The translations under genes and the position numbers were made by a program. The notes beneath the pieces are model-generated. The model was given only the letters and a program-made list of their open reading frames with translations. It had not been told where the DNA came from and did not search any database. A stretch of 64,000 bases of DNA, from NCBI RefSeq assembly GCF_965184065.1, contig NZ_OZ239098.1. The stretch is one strand, 5' to 3'. The stretch is from Methylopumilus sp026399645. Its GTDB lineage: Bacteria > Pseudomonadota > Gammaproteobacteria > Burkholderiales > Methylophilaceae. Positions 16,833-25,301 of this stretch are shown in pieces; position 1 is the first letter of the stretch, and each line of letters opens with the position of its first letter.

Positions 16833-17909
16833 ATGCGCCCTCTTAAGGTATTTGTTGATCAGGCTTCGCTGCGACATAACCTCGCTATTGTTAAGCAATT
16901 AGCTCCTAAATCAAAAATCATGTCAGTAGTAAAAGCTAACGGCTATGGCCATGGCCTTATTAATGTTGCGCAAGGATTAAGCGAGAGTGATGGTTTTGCA
17001 GTGCTTGCCTTAAATGAGGCCATTGATTTAAGAGAGCATGGTTTTGAGCAAGACATTTTATTACTTGAAGGCGCATTTGAATCTTACGAAATTTCTATTG
17101 CAGCAAAAATGCGTTTTAATCTTGTAGTTCATAATCTTCATCAATTACAAATGATTGAAAAATTAAAACTTAATCATCCAATCGACATTCATTTCAAGAT
17201 CAATACCGGCATGAATCGTTTAGGTTTTAATCCTAACGAAGCAAAAGAAATTCTTAGAACTTTACAAAACAACTCTCATTTTAAATCGATCACATTGATG
17301 ACTCACTTTGCAACGGCAGATGAGCCGAAAGGCGTAGATTGGCAATTGACTGTCTTTAATGATATCGCACAGCATTTTAATTTTTCGCATTCAGTTGCAA
17401 ACTCTGCGTCTATTGTGAATTTTAAAAAGACACATCTTGATTGGGTTCGACCAGGCATTATGCTTTATGGGGCATCACCAATTATGGGGCAAAAAAGTAG
17501 CGCACTCAATATCAAACCTGTTATGCAATTAAAAAGTAAAATTATTGCGATACAAAATTTATCTAAAGACGATTCAGTGGGATACGGTGAAACTTTTAAA
17601 GCTAAAAATGACATGCGAATTGCCGTTGTTGCATGTGGATACGCAGATGGATATCCGCGGCATGCACCAAACGGCACTCCTGTATATGTAGAAGGAAAAA
17701 AAACATCAACTGTAGGAAGGGTGTCAATGGACATGCTCTATATTGATGTCACCCACATACCTCAAGCATCTATTTCAAGTGATGTTGAATTATGGGGGGA
17801 ACATATACCTGTTGATGAAGTTGCAGAAAAAGCTGGCACAGTTGGTTACGAATTGCTCTGCGCTATCTCGGCTTCCAAAAGAGTTCCTATAGAAATTATT
17901 CATGGCTAA
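16833..17909 (+). CDS. alr: Alanine racemase
   Basis: This 358-residue fold-III PLP enzyme converts L-alanine to D-alanine for peptidoglycan. The PLP-lysine motif is SVVKANGYGHG (about 30-40), the binding segment FKINTGMNRLGF is near 126-137, and the second catalytic base lies in the VGYGETF-to-YADGYPR region with the following SMDMLYIDVT. It starts 5 bp after dnaB and overlaps radA by 8 bp, so dnaB-alr-radA is probably one transcript, a common betaproteobacterial order. Confidence 0.95.
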   Translation: MRPLKVFVDQASLRHNLAIVKQLAPKSKIMSVVKANGYGHGLINVAQGLSESDGFAVLALNEAIDLREHGFEQDILLLEGAFESYEISIAAKMRFNLVVHNLHQLQMIEKLKLNHPIDIHFKINTGMNRLGFNPNEAKEILRTLQNNSHFKSITLMTHFATADEPKGVDWQLTVFNDIAQHFNFSHSVANSASIVNFKKTHLDWVRPGIMLYGASPIMGQKSSALNIKPVMQLKSKIIAIQNLSKDDSVGYGETFKAKNDMRIAVVACGYADGYPRHAPNGTPVYVEGKKTSTVGRVSMDMLYIDVTHIPQASISSDVELWGEHIPVDEVAEKAGTVGYELLCAISASKRVPIEIIHG

Positions 17910-19272
17910 AAATAAAATTGCATACGTTTGCACTGAATGTGGAGGCCAATCAACCAAATGGCAAGGTCAATGCCCGCATTGTATGACTTGGAATACGATG
18001 GCAGAAAGTGTTATCGAAGCTTCCGTACCTAGCCGATATGCGTCTTTGACACAAACTTCAGAATTAAAAAAACTAAATGAAGTGAAAATGTCAGCTGTTT
18101 ATAAAAGAACGACTTGTATCAGTGAATTTGATCGTGTGCTTGGAGGTGGTTTTGTTCCAGGCGGTGTAGTTTTAATTGGTGGCGATCCAGGTATAGGTAA
18201 ATCAACACTTCTCATTCAAGCACTTTCTCACATGACGAATGACAAAACTCAAATACCATGTAAAGTGATTTACGTAAGTGGAGAAGAATCGCCCCAGCAA
18301 ATTGCTATGCGAGCAAAACGATTAGAGCTCGAAGTTTCAGATATTTTTATATTGTCTGAAATTAATTTGGAAAAAATTATCCAGTCGATTGAAAAAAATA
18401 AACCCGATGTTGTTGTTATTGATTCCATTCAAACAATTTATTCTGAAGAGTTGCAGTCTGCTCCCGGATCTGTCACACAAGTCAGAGAGTGTTCAGCACA
18501 ATTAACCCGTATCGCAAAACAATTAGAGGTCAGTATGATCTTAGTGGGTCATGTTACAAAAGAAGGTTCGCTGGCAGGGCCTCGCGTGTTAGAACATATT
18601 GTTGATACCGTGCTTTATTTTGAAGGTGATCAAAATTCAAGCTTTAGAATGGTACGTGCATTTAAAAATCGTTTTGGCGCTGTGAATGAACTTGGTGTAT
18701 TTGCTATGACTGAAAAAGGATTGCGCGAAGTCACAAATCCATCTGCATTATTTTTATCGCATCATCATGAAGAGGTTTCTGGATCGTGTATTACTGTAAC
18801 TCAAGAAGGTACGAGACCTTTGCTTATTGAAATACAGGCGCTTGTTGATAATGCGCATGGGGCATCACCTAAGCGACTGGGTGTAGGCTTAGAGCAAAAT
18901 CGACTCTCTATGTTGCTAGCCGTGTTAAATCGACATGGCGGCATTGCATGTTTCGATCAGGATGTTTTTGTGAATGCAGTAGGTGGCGTTAAGATTACTG
19001 AGCCAGGCGTCGACCTTGCAATTCTATGTGCCATCGTTTCTTCATTTAAGGATCAGCCAATTAATCAAAAGACAATCATTTTTGGTGAGGTGGGATTAGC
19101 AGGAGAGGTGAGACCTATTCAAAGAGGTCAAGAAAGGATTAAAGAAGCAGCTAAATTAGGATTTACGCGAGCTATTATCCCAAAAGCAAATATCGCAAAA
19201 CAGAAAATTGCTGGAATTGAGGTGTTAGGTATTGAATATCTATCTCAAGCACTTCAATTACTCAAAGCATAA
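17902..19272 (+). CDS. radA: DNA repair protein RadA (Sms)
   Basis: This is a 456-residue RadA, a DnaB-like branch-migration helicase for recombination intermediates. It has an N-terminal zinc finger (CTECGGQ at 10-16, CPHC at 25-28), Walker A GGDPGIGKST (about 93-102), and the RadA-specific KNRFG motif (about 254-258). The C-terminal Lon-protease-like domain lacks protease activity in this family. The start overlaps alr by 8 bp, and the 3' end overlaps convergent hpnD by 19 bp. Confidence 0.96.
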   Translation: MAKNKIAYVCTECGGQSTKWQGQCPHCMTWNTMAESVIEASVPSRYASLTQTSELKKLNEVKMSAVYKRTTCISEFDRVLGGGFVPGGVVLIGGDPGIGKSTLLIQALSHMTNDKTQIPCKVIYVSGEESPQQIAMRAKRLELEVSDIFILSEINLEKIIQSIEKNKPDVVVIDSIQTIYSEELQSAPGSVTQVRECSAQLTRIAKQLEVSMILVGHVTKEGSLAGPRVLEHIVDTVLYFEGDQNSSFRMVRAFKNRFGAVNELGVFAMTEKGLREVTNPSALFLSHHHEEVSGSCITVTQEGTRPLLIEIQALVDNAHGASPKRLGVGLEQNRLSMLLAVLNRHGGIACFDQDVFVNAVGGVKITEPGVDLAILCAIVSSFKDQPINQKTIIFGEVGLAGEVRPIQRGQERIKEAAKLGFTRAIIPKANIAKQKIAGIEVLGIEYLSQALQLLKA

Positions 19273-20111
19273 AGTTTATTTTTAAAGAAGCATGAAAGTA
19301 TCACGAGTATTTTTCTCAGAGGTGGAAGTAACACTTTGCGGTTTAGCGTTTGCTCTGGTTTATCTCTCTTAATTTCAAGAAGTAATGTTTCATAAATTTT
19401 CCCCATAAGTAGTCCTGGAATTTGCTGATTAAGATCTTCTTTAGGAAGTTTTTGATAGGCGTTTTTATAAAACACTTCTGCGCGAAGAATCTGGTGCATC
19501 AAAAGGTTTGATAAATTAATACTTTCATGAAATTTTAGAATTTCATCTTCAGATACATTAAATTCTTTGAGTTCGTCGAGCGGAATATAGATTCTATTTT
19601 TTCTTGCATCTTCCCCAATGTCACGAATAATATTTGTTAGTTGAAGGGCAATGCCTAAATCGTGCGCGTACTTCAAAGTCCCTTGGTTTTTAAAACCCAA
19701 TATCTTTACACTCAATATACCAACTACCCCAGCTACTCTGTAGCAGTAGAGTTGAAGCTGTTTAAAGTTTTCGTAGCGATTAAATTTTAGATCCATTTCC
19801 ATACCATCTAGCATCTCAATAAAATAGGCTTCATTAAGTTCATAGATATGAACAAACTTTAAGAGTGACTTTGAGACAGGATGTTGAGGTGTTTCATGAA
19901 ATAAACGATTAATTTCAGTTTTCCACCAATTTATTTTTGCAGTAGCTACTTCGATTTCCAGAGTCTCATCCACAATGTCATCAATTTCTCTGCAAAATGC
20001 ATAAAGAGATACGAGCGCGTCTCGTCTTTCTTTGCTGATAAAGTAAAAAGCCCAAGTAAAATTTGATTTACTCTTTTTGACTTTTTCGTAGCAATATTCA
20101 ATAGGGGTCAT
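19254..20111 (-). CDS. hpnD: Squalene synthase HpnD (presqualene diphosphate synthase)
   Basis: This 285-residue trans-isoprenyl diphosphate synthase condenses two farnesyl diphosphates to presqualene diphosphate. The first Asp-rich motif is YAFCREIDDIVDE (38-49). The second, LTNIIRDIGEDARKNRIYIP, is intact. I chose the ATG at 20111, because it overlaps the hpnC stop as ATGA and matches family starts; the longer frame from 20150 lies inside hpnC. Family knowledge: HpnC, HpnD and HpnE together make squalene for hopanoids. No hpnE or cyclase gene is in the window. Confidence 0.9.
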   Translation of the reverse strand: MTPIEYCYEKVKKSKSNFTWAFYFISKERRDALVSLYAFCREIDDIVDETLEIEVATAKINWWKTEINRLFHETPQHPVSKSLLKFVHIYELNEAYFIEMLDGMEMDLKFNRYENFKQLQLYCYRVAGVVGILSVKILGFKNQGTLKYAHDLGIALQLTNIIRDIGEDARKNRIYIPLDELKEFNVSEDEILKFHESINLSNLLMHQILRAEVFYKNAYQKLPKEDLNQQIPGLLMGKIYETLLLEIKRDKPEQTLNRKVLLPPLRKILVILSCFFKNKLYALSN

Positions 20112-20965
20112 AGTGATCGTAGTGCAACTTTTAAAAAAATAAATATCCAATCTAATGTATTAATTTTAGGCGGGCTAATGAATAAATTACAGTCATTTCT
20201 TTCCATTCTCTTTAATAGTAAAAGTGCCGCATGTTCTATCATTTGTATTTCTATACCAAGCTTACCTTTTATAGCTTCTCCTAAACCTAATCCTCTTTGG
20301 AGGATTTTATAATTCCGCTTAACCCAATATTTTTTATACTTTACCCACTGACTTGTAAAGTTTCTTTGTTTTATATCTTCGATATTCAAATTAAACTTTT
20401 TCATTTCTTCTTTGGGAAAATAAATTCGGCCTTTTTCATAATCTTCCACAATTCCTTGGGCGAAATTAATAAGCGCTAATGTTGTGCAAATCGCGTTGGA
20501 TTTAAGAATATTTTCTTTTTTATCTTGTTTTACAAGGCTTAAGATGAGCTCACCTGCTGGGTTCGCAGCATCATCACAATATTTGACTAAGCCACTAAAT
20601 CGAGCATGTTGTTTATAATTAATATCTTGATTAAATGCATTAATAAATCTATATAAGTTGTTGATTTTAAAATTATATTTTATATATAATTTTTGTAATA
20701 TTTTAAAATACCCGTCGTTAATTTTTTGGTTAAATTCAATTTTTTTAAGATGATTATTGAGGTATCGAATCTCTTTAGTGCGTTGTTGTTTTGACTTATT
20801 TCCTTCATCGGCAATATCGTCACCAAGCCTAGCAAAAGCATATAAAGTGATGATTGCTTCTCGTAAATCTTTTCCTAGTACCAAGGTTCCTACGGTAAAA
20901 TTTTCATAATGGTTTTTTGATTGAGCGATTTTGTAACGGCTGATTATGGATTGTGTCGGCTTCAT
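20108..20965 (-). CDS. hpnC: Squalene synthase HpnC homologue
   Basis: This 285-residue protein is paralogous to HpnD and is encoded first in the pair. In the known pathway HpnC converts presqualene diphosphate to hydroxysqualene. The first Asp-rich motif is YAFARLGDDIADE (42-54). The second region reads INFAQGIVEDYEKGRIYFP (about 166-184), where the usual first Asp of QDxxxD is Gly171, while Asp175 is kept. Lys-rich insertions and AT-rich codons are conspicuous. It overlaps hpnD by 4 bp and is divergent from the phosphorylase gene with a 50-bp spacer. Confidence 0.85.
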   Translation of the reverse strand: MKPTQSIISRYKIAQSKNHYENFTVGTLVLGKDLREAIITLYAFARLGDDIADEGNKSKQQRTKEIRYLNNHLKKIEFNQKINDGYFKILQKLYIKYNFKINNLYRFINAFNQDINYKQHARFSGLVKYCDDAANPAGELILSLVKQDKKENILKSNAICTTLALINFAQGIVEDYEKGRIYFPKEEMKKFNLNIEDIKQRNFTSQWVKYKKYWVKRNYKILQRGLGLGEAIKGKLGIEIQMIEHAALLLLKRMERNDCNLFISPPKINTLDWIFIFLKVALRSL

Positions 20966-21003
20966 AACTCTAGTATGTTATAGAATAGAAATCTTTAATA
21001 GGC

Positions 21004-21010
21004 AAGGTGA
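21004..21010 (+). promoter_or_regulatory. Ribosome binding site that sets the phosphorylase start
   Basis: AAGGTGA lies 5 bases before the ATG at 21016. An in-frame GTG at 21007 is part of this ribosome site, so it cannot be the start. Confidence 0.6.
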
Positions 21011-21015
21011 GATTC

Positions 21016-21771
21016 ATGTTCGGTATTATAGGTGGTACTGGCTTGGCTTCAATCCAAGAGCTAAAAGTTATAAAGCGCGAGCTTATCAGAACCCCCTACG
21101 GAGAGCCATCTCAACCACTTATTTTTGGAACTTTGTCAGGTAAAAATGTTGTTTTCTTAGGTCGCCATGGTTCAGGGCATACAATTCCACCTCATGAAAT
21201 TAATTATCGCGCCAATATATGGGCATTACAATCAGTCGGTGTTGCAAAGATAATTTCAGTAGCAACAGTTGGCGTGATTGACGACAAAGTAAAGCCTGGG
21301 ACTGTCTGTATTCCCAATCAGATCATTGATTACACTTATGGACGAAAAAACACTTATTTTGATGGCGCTGAAATGCCAGTAAAGCATATTGATTTTACTT
21401 ATCCTTATGATGAACCTTTGAGAAAAGTTATTATTAATATCGCTCAATCTTCTTTAAATACATTAATAGCTGATGGTGTATATGCTGCTGTTCAGGGCCC
21501 AAGATTAGAAACAGCCGCTGAAATTAATCGCCTTGAGAAGGATGGAGTGACTATAGTCGGCATGACTGGAATGCCAGAAGCTGTTTTAGCAAAAGAACTC
21601 AATATGGCTTATGCGGCTATATGTCCTATGGTGAATCACGCCGCAGGAAGAGGGCAGAGTAAAGACGCTATTTCATTCTCTAGCATTAATGAGCTTTGTG
21701 ATAATGACGTCTGCCGTTTAATGATGACGGATGTGGTTAAGCTGATTCAAGAAGTCGTTTTAAAAAATTAA
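21016..21771 (+). CDS. S-methyl-5'-thioinosine phosphorylase (MTAP family)
   Basis: This 251-residue trimeric purine nucleoside phosphorylase (MTAP/PNP-II family) has the phosphate-binding GGTGLA (5-10), GRHGSGHTIPPHEINYRAN (about 49-67), and the sugar-site segment GMTGMPEA (about 190-197). The base-recognition segment reads MVNHA, where adenine-specific MTAPs have Asp-x-Asp. Asn and Ala at these sites are typical of bacterial methylthioinosine phosphorylases, so a 6-oxopurine substrate is likely. Its role would be salvage of the polyamine by-product methylthioadenosine after deamination. The stop abuts the def ATG. Confidence 0.85.
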   Translation: MFGIIGGTGLASIQELKVIKRELIRTPYGEPSQPLIFGTLSGKNVVFLGRHGSGHTIPPHEINYRANIWALQSVGVAKIISVATVGVIDDKVKPGTVCIPNQIIDYTYGRKNTYFDGAEMPVKHIDFTYPYDEPLRKVIINIAQSSLNTLIADGVYAAVQGPRLETAAEINRLEKDGVTIVGMTGMPEAVLAKELNMAYAAICPMVNHAAGRGQSKDAISFSSINELCDNDVCRLMMTDVVKLIQEVVLKN

Positions 21772-22305
21772 ATGGCTATTAGACAAGTATTAAAAATGGG
21801 GGATCCGTTGCTCTTGAACGTTGCAGAGCCGGTTCATGATTTTAAAAGCCAAGCTTTAAGAGATCTCATTGAGGATATGCAAGATACGATGCATGCTTTA
21901 AATGGAGCAGGTCTTGCAGCACCACAAATAGGTATTAGCTTAAGGGTTGTTATCTTTGGCGTAGAAAAAACACCAAGGTACCCAGATGCGGAAGAGGTAC
22001 CTTATACAATTTTAATTAATCCAGAACTTACGTTGCTCGATGATCAAACGGAAGAGGGTTGGGAAGGATGTCTTTCCGTTCCCGGCATGAGAGGGTTAGT
22101 GCCAAGATTTAAAAAACTGCGCTATCAAGGTTATGATTTGAATCACAATCCAATTGATCGCACTGTGAGTGACTTTCATGCGCGAGTTGTGCAGCATGAA
22201 TGTGATCATCTAGATGGTGTTCTATATCCAATGAGAATTGAAGATTTGAGTAATTTTGGATTCTCTGACGTTTTATTCCCCGATTCAAACCTTCAAGATG
22301 ATTAA
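21772..22305 (+). CDS. def: Peptide deformylase
   Basis: This 177-residue metalloenzyme removes the formyl group from nascent N-terminal methionine. The three hallmark motifs are present: GAGLAAPQIG (about 43-52), EGCLSVPG (about 100-107), and the metal-binding QHECDHLDG (about 142-150). The ATG directly follows the phosphorylase stop codon, so the two are cotranscribed. Unusually, def is not next to fmt here. tRNA-Ser follows 24 bp later. Confidence 0.95.
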   Translation: MAIRQVLKMGDPLLLNVAEPVHDFKSQALRDLIEDMQDTMHALNGAGLAAPQIGISLRVVIFGVEKTPRYPDAEEVPYTILINPELTLLDDQTEEGWEGCLSVPGMRGLVPRFKKLRYQGYDLNHNPIDRTVSDFHARVVQHECDHLDGVLYPMRIEDLSNFGFSDVLFPDSNLQDD

Positions 22306-22320
22306 AGGTTATGATAGAAT
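22292..22320 (+). promoter_or_regulatory. Possible promoter of tRNA-Ser
   Basis: TTCAAG (22292-22297) and TAGAAT (22315-22320) are spaced by 17 bases, giving a start near 22327, just ahead of the tRNA at 22330. An overlapping TATGAT at 22310 is an alternative -10. The -35 is weak and lies inside the end of def. Confidence 0.4.
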
Positions 22321-22329
22321 TCTCGCTCC

Positions 22330-22419
22330 GGAAGAGTGGCTGAGCGGTTTAAGGCAGCGGTCTTGAAAACCGTCGAGGGTTCATTCCCTCCGTGAGTTCG
22401 AATCTCACCTCTTCCGCCA
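22330..22419 (+). tRNA. tRNA-Ser (anticodon TGA)
   Basis: This is a 90-base class II tRNA. The acceptor stem GGAAGAG pairs with CTCTTCC, the D arm follows GTGGCTGAGCGG, and the anticodon loop is CTTGAAA with anticodon TGA. A long variable arm (CGAGGGTTCATTCCCTCCG) is typical of serine. The T arm contains GTTCGAATC, and CCA is encoded. No terminator is obvious after it. The flavin monooxygenase/sulfhydrylase pair lies downstream. Confidence 0.97.
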
Positions 22420-22615
22420 TACATCTTTATTCTTATTCTGCGCGGCCCAGTATTATTGGTAAATGATTAAAACCTTCCAATTCCCAATCAAATTCTACCT
22501 TTAGTTTACTGAACTAACATCTATCGAACTTGTCACACAAAAGTAATAATAGTATATTTAAATAGTAAATAACTAAGCCCGTTTTGCATTCAAAATAAAA
22601 GTTGATTGGTTGAGC
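22420..22615 (+). other. AT-rich spacer after tRNA-Ser, no gene
   Basis: This 196-bp spacer has no supported coding frame. It holds one good promoter (22530-22558). I looked for a second copy of the tRNA 3' end or for integrase remnants and saw none, so there is no direct sign of a tRNA-targeted island. Confidence 0.6.
22530..22558 (+). promoter_or_regulatory. Promoter of the monooxygenase-sulfhydrylase pair
   Basis: TTGTCA (22530-22535) and TATATT (22553-22558) are separated by exactly 17 bases, a strong sigma-70-like match. The predicted start near 22565 leaves a leader of about 50 bases before the ATG at 22616. No riboswitch-like fold was recognised in that short leader. Confidence 0.55.
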
Positions 22616-23941
22616 ATGAAAAAAATAGACATAGTTATTATTGGTTCCGGAATAGCTGGATTAACAACAGCATATTACTTACAAAAAAATTTCCCTAATC
22701 TTACCTATGTGATCATAGAAGCAAGAAGTGATCTAGGTGGAACTTGGGATCAGATGAAGTTCCCAGGCGTTCGTTCAGATACTGATATGTATACCTACGG
22801 ATTCAGCTTTAATCCTTGGCTGGGATCAATAATAGCTCAGGGCAAAGACATCAAAGACTATTTAACTGATACCGCAAAAAAGTTTAATATCAGAGAGCAC
22901 ATATTATTCGATACAAAGGTCACGTCATTATCCTGGAGTGACAATCAATGGACAGCTAGAACCAGCCGTAAAGATTTCACCAGTAAATATGTTATCTGCT
23001 GCACTGGTTCGCGTGATTATACAAACCCTAATTTTCCCAAGTTTAAAGATGAAAACAAATACCAAGGAGAGATTGTACATACTCAAGATTGGGGAGATGT
23101 GGAGTTTAAAGATAAGAGTGTAGCGATTATTGGAAGTGGATGTACGGCTGTTACCATGACACCGGCAATTGTAAAAGAAGCTAAGAAGGTAACATTAGTT
23201 CAACGAAGTGCTGCGTGGATTGTAAATGTAGATGGTAAGGAAAAATCAACACGTCGCTATAAATCGTTTGAAACCTTAATGGATTATTTTCATAGCAGGC
23301 TTTTTAAAAAATCATATAAAAAAATGATTATAGCTCGCTACCCTTATTACAATAACACTAACGTACCTTCTTATGATTACTGGGATCAACGGCCTGCTTG
23401 TAGCCTAGATAATGATTATTTTAATGCTGTAGAGCTAAGTAAAGTATCTGTAGAACACCAAGAGGTTAGTAATTTCGAAAAAAATGGTATTAAGTTAAAA
23501 AATGGAAAAGTTATTGAATGTGATCTTACCATTATGGCCACAGGTCTTAACGCGCAGTTGCTAGGCGGTATTAATATCTTAGTGAACGACAAAAAAATAC
23601 ATATGAATGATACAAGTTGGTACAGAGGAATGATGTTTAGTGGGATACCAAATCTTTTTGCACATACTGGATATATCAATTTTAGCTGGACTGCTAGATG
23701 CGAAATAGTTAGTCAGCGCATTTGCCGAACACTCAAGTATATGGAGAAAAAGAGATTAGCGAGTTGCACTCCTAAATACTTGGGTAAAGAATCAAAGCCA
23801 TCAATAGAAGCAAATTATGTATTACGATCAGTAGACAAATTTCCTAGTCGAACTTATAAATTTTATAACTCAAATTACTACATAGATTATCTAGTTTTTA
23901 AATGGACAAGAATTAATGATGGAGCAGTAGATTTCAAATGA
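22616..23941 (+). CDS. Flavin-containing / Baeyer-Villiger-like monooxygenase
   Basis: This 441-residue two-dinucleotide-domain flavoprotein has the FAD motif GSGIAG (10-15), GGTWD (41-45) followed by FPGVRSDTDMYT, and the NADPH motif GSGCTA (173-178). The fingerprint region YQGEIVHTQDW (149-159) fits the Baeyer-Villiger pattern FxGxxxHxxxW with Tyr for Phe. It resembles EthA-type oxygenases more than trimethylamine monooxygenases. The substrate could be a ketone, amine or sulfide. It has its own promoter, and a sulfhydrylase follows 19 bp later. The ATG at 22616 is preferred over the TTG at 22610. Confidence 0.85.
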   Translation: MKKIDIVIIGSGIAGLTTAYYLQKNFPNLTYVIIEARSDLGGTWDQMKFPGVRSDTDMYTYGFSFNPWLGSIIAQGKDIKDYLTDTAKKFNIREHILFDTKVTSLSWSDNQWTARTSRKDFTSKYVICCTGSRDYTNPNFPKFKDENKYQGEIVHTQDWGDVEFKDKSVAIIGSGCTAVTMTPAIVKEAKKVTLVQRSAAWIVNVDGKEKSTRRYKSFETLMDYFHSRLFKKSYKKMIIARYPYYNNTNVPSYDYWDQRPACSLDNDYFNAVELSKVSVEHQEVSNFEKNGIKLKNGKVIECDLTIMATGLNAQLLGGINILVNDKKIHMNDTSWYRGMMFSGIPNLFAHTGYINFSWTARCEIVSQRICRTLKYMEKKRLASCTPKYLGKESKPSIEANYVLRSVDKFPSRTYKFYNSNYYIDYLVFKWTRINDGAVDFK

Positions 23942-23960
23942 TAGTTAAATGGATACTCTT

Positions 23961-25238
23961 ATGAAACTTGAAACAATAGCGCTTCATCATGGTTATGATT
24001 CAGATAAAAATGACCAAAAAGCAGCAACAACACCAATTTATCAAACCTCAGGATTTACCATTGACGATACGCAGCATGGTGCAGACTTGTTTGACCTTAA
24101 GGTCGAAGGAAATATTTATTCAAGAATAGGTAATCCTACTAATGATGTACTTGAAAAAAGAGTCGCGGCAATGGAAGGGGGTATTGGAGCGCTGTCACTA
24201 GCTTCTGGTATGGCGGCAATCACGTATGCTATCCAGTGTATTGCAAGATCTGGGGATAATATTGTGAGTACCAATCAACTATACGGGGGAACATATAACT
24301 GTTTTATGCATAGCTTCCCTAAGCAGGGTATTACTGTGAAAATGGTTGATGGGGCAGATTTTAAGGGCTTGGATGAGGCAATAGATGAAAATACTAAGGC
24401 TATTTATTGCGAATCAATTGGCAATCCTTTAGGCAATATTATTGATCTAAAGAAGTTTGCAGAAATTGCGCATAAACATGGCATCCCTTTGATTGTCGAC
24501 AATACTGTAGCCACACCCTATCTATGCAGGCCTATTGATTTTGGAGCAGATATTGTTATTCACTCCCTTACAAAATATATAGATGGTCATGGGGCGACGA
24601 TTGGAGGAATCATTGTTGATTCTGGAAAATTTGATTGGGTTAAAGAGTCAAAGAAATTTCCAATGCTTAATGAACCAGATCCGTCTTACCATGGAGTTGT
24701 ATATACGGAACATTTTGGCCCCGCTGCGTTTATTGCTTGTTGCCGGGTTGTGCCTTTAAGAGAGTCAGGAGCCTGCTTGTCACCCCATAGTGCTTTTTTA
24801 ATTATGCTAGGGCTTGAATCATTGGGTGTAAGGATGGAGCGACATTGCCAAAATGCTCTTGCGCTAGCCACATACCTAAAAAACCACGAACGAGTGGAAT
24901 GGGTAAATTATGCTGCTCTGCCTAACGATAAATATCATGATGTTTGTAAAAAAATAACCAATGGCCAGGCCTCAGGCATCATCAGTTTTGGTATTAAGGG
25001 CGGAAGTGAAGCAGCAGCTAGATTTATTGACGCACTTCAAATAATCTTGAGGGTGCTGAGTATGGGGGATGCTAAATCACTCGCATGCCACCCAGCATCA
25101 ACCTTACATAGACAATTAACCCCAGAACAAAAAGTTTTGGCTGGTGTTAGTGAAGATTTGATAAGAATTTCAGTGGGTATTGAGCATATTAATGACATCA
25201 TTGCAGATGTTGAACAAGCAATTGAGGCTTCAAAATAA
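23961..25238 (+). CDS. O-acetylhomoserine sulfhydrylase (aminocarboxypropyltransferase)
   Basis: This Cys/Met-metabolism PLP enzyme of 425 residues makes homocysteine from O-acetylhomoserine and sulfide; relatives also accept methanethiol to give methionine directly. Evidence is the start MKLETIALHHGYDS, DLFDLKVEGNIYSRIGNPT, ASGMAAITYAI, and the PLP lysine in HSLTKYIDGHG near 203. SMGDAKSLACHPAST near the end is also typical. A second ATG at 23949 would add four residues; 23961 matches family starts. It is probably cotranscribed with the monooxygenase. The convergent glycosyltransferase ends 63 bp later. Confidence 0.9.
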   Translation: MKLETIALHHGYDSDKNDQKAATTPIYQTSGFTIDDTQHGADLFDLKVEGNIYSRIGNPTNDVLEKRVAAMEGGIGALSLASGMAAITYAIQCIARSGDNIVSTNQLYGGTYNCFMHSFPKQGITVKMVDGADFKGLDEAIDENTKAIYCESIGNPLGNIIDLKKFAEIAHKHGIPLIVDNTVATPYLCRPIDFGADIVIHSLTKYIDGHGATIGGIIVDSGKFDWVKESKKFPMLNEPDPSYHGVVYTEHFGPAAFIACCRVVPLRESGACLSPHSAFLIMLGLESLGVRMERHCQNALALATYLKNHERVEWVNYAALPNDKYHDVCKKITNGQASGIISFGIKGGSEAAARFIDALQIILRVLSMGDAKSLACHPASTLHRQLTPEQKVLAGVSEDLIRISVGIEHINDIIADVEQAIEASK

Positions 25239-25301
25239 TAGCACTCCTTGATGTTCAAAATTCTTAGTTAGCAGAAATCATCTTTCGCTATTTAATACAA
25301 C

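Noticed and set aside
22559..22615. A SAM or other riboswitch ahead of the monooxygenase/sulfhydrylase pair
   Set aside because: The predicted leader is only about 50 bases and shows no recognisable aptamer.
22616..23941. Trimethylamine monooxygenase (Tmm), expected in some marine methylotrophs
   Set aside because: The GGTWD, PGVRSDTDMYT and YxGxxxHxxxW motifs point to the Baeyer-Villiger/EthA group instead.
22330..25301. A genomic island integrated at tRNA-Ser
   Set aside because: No integrase, no repeated tRNA 3' end and no insertion sequence were seen; only two metabolic genes with similar AT-rich codon use lie downstream.
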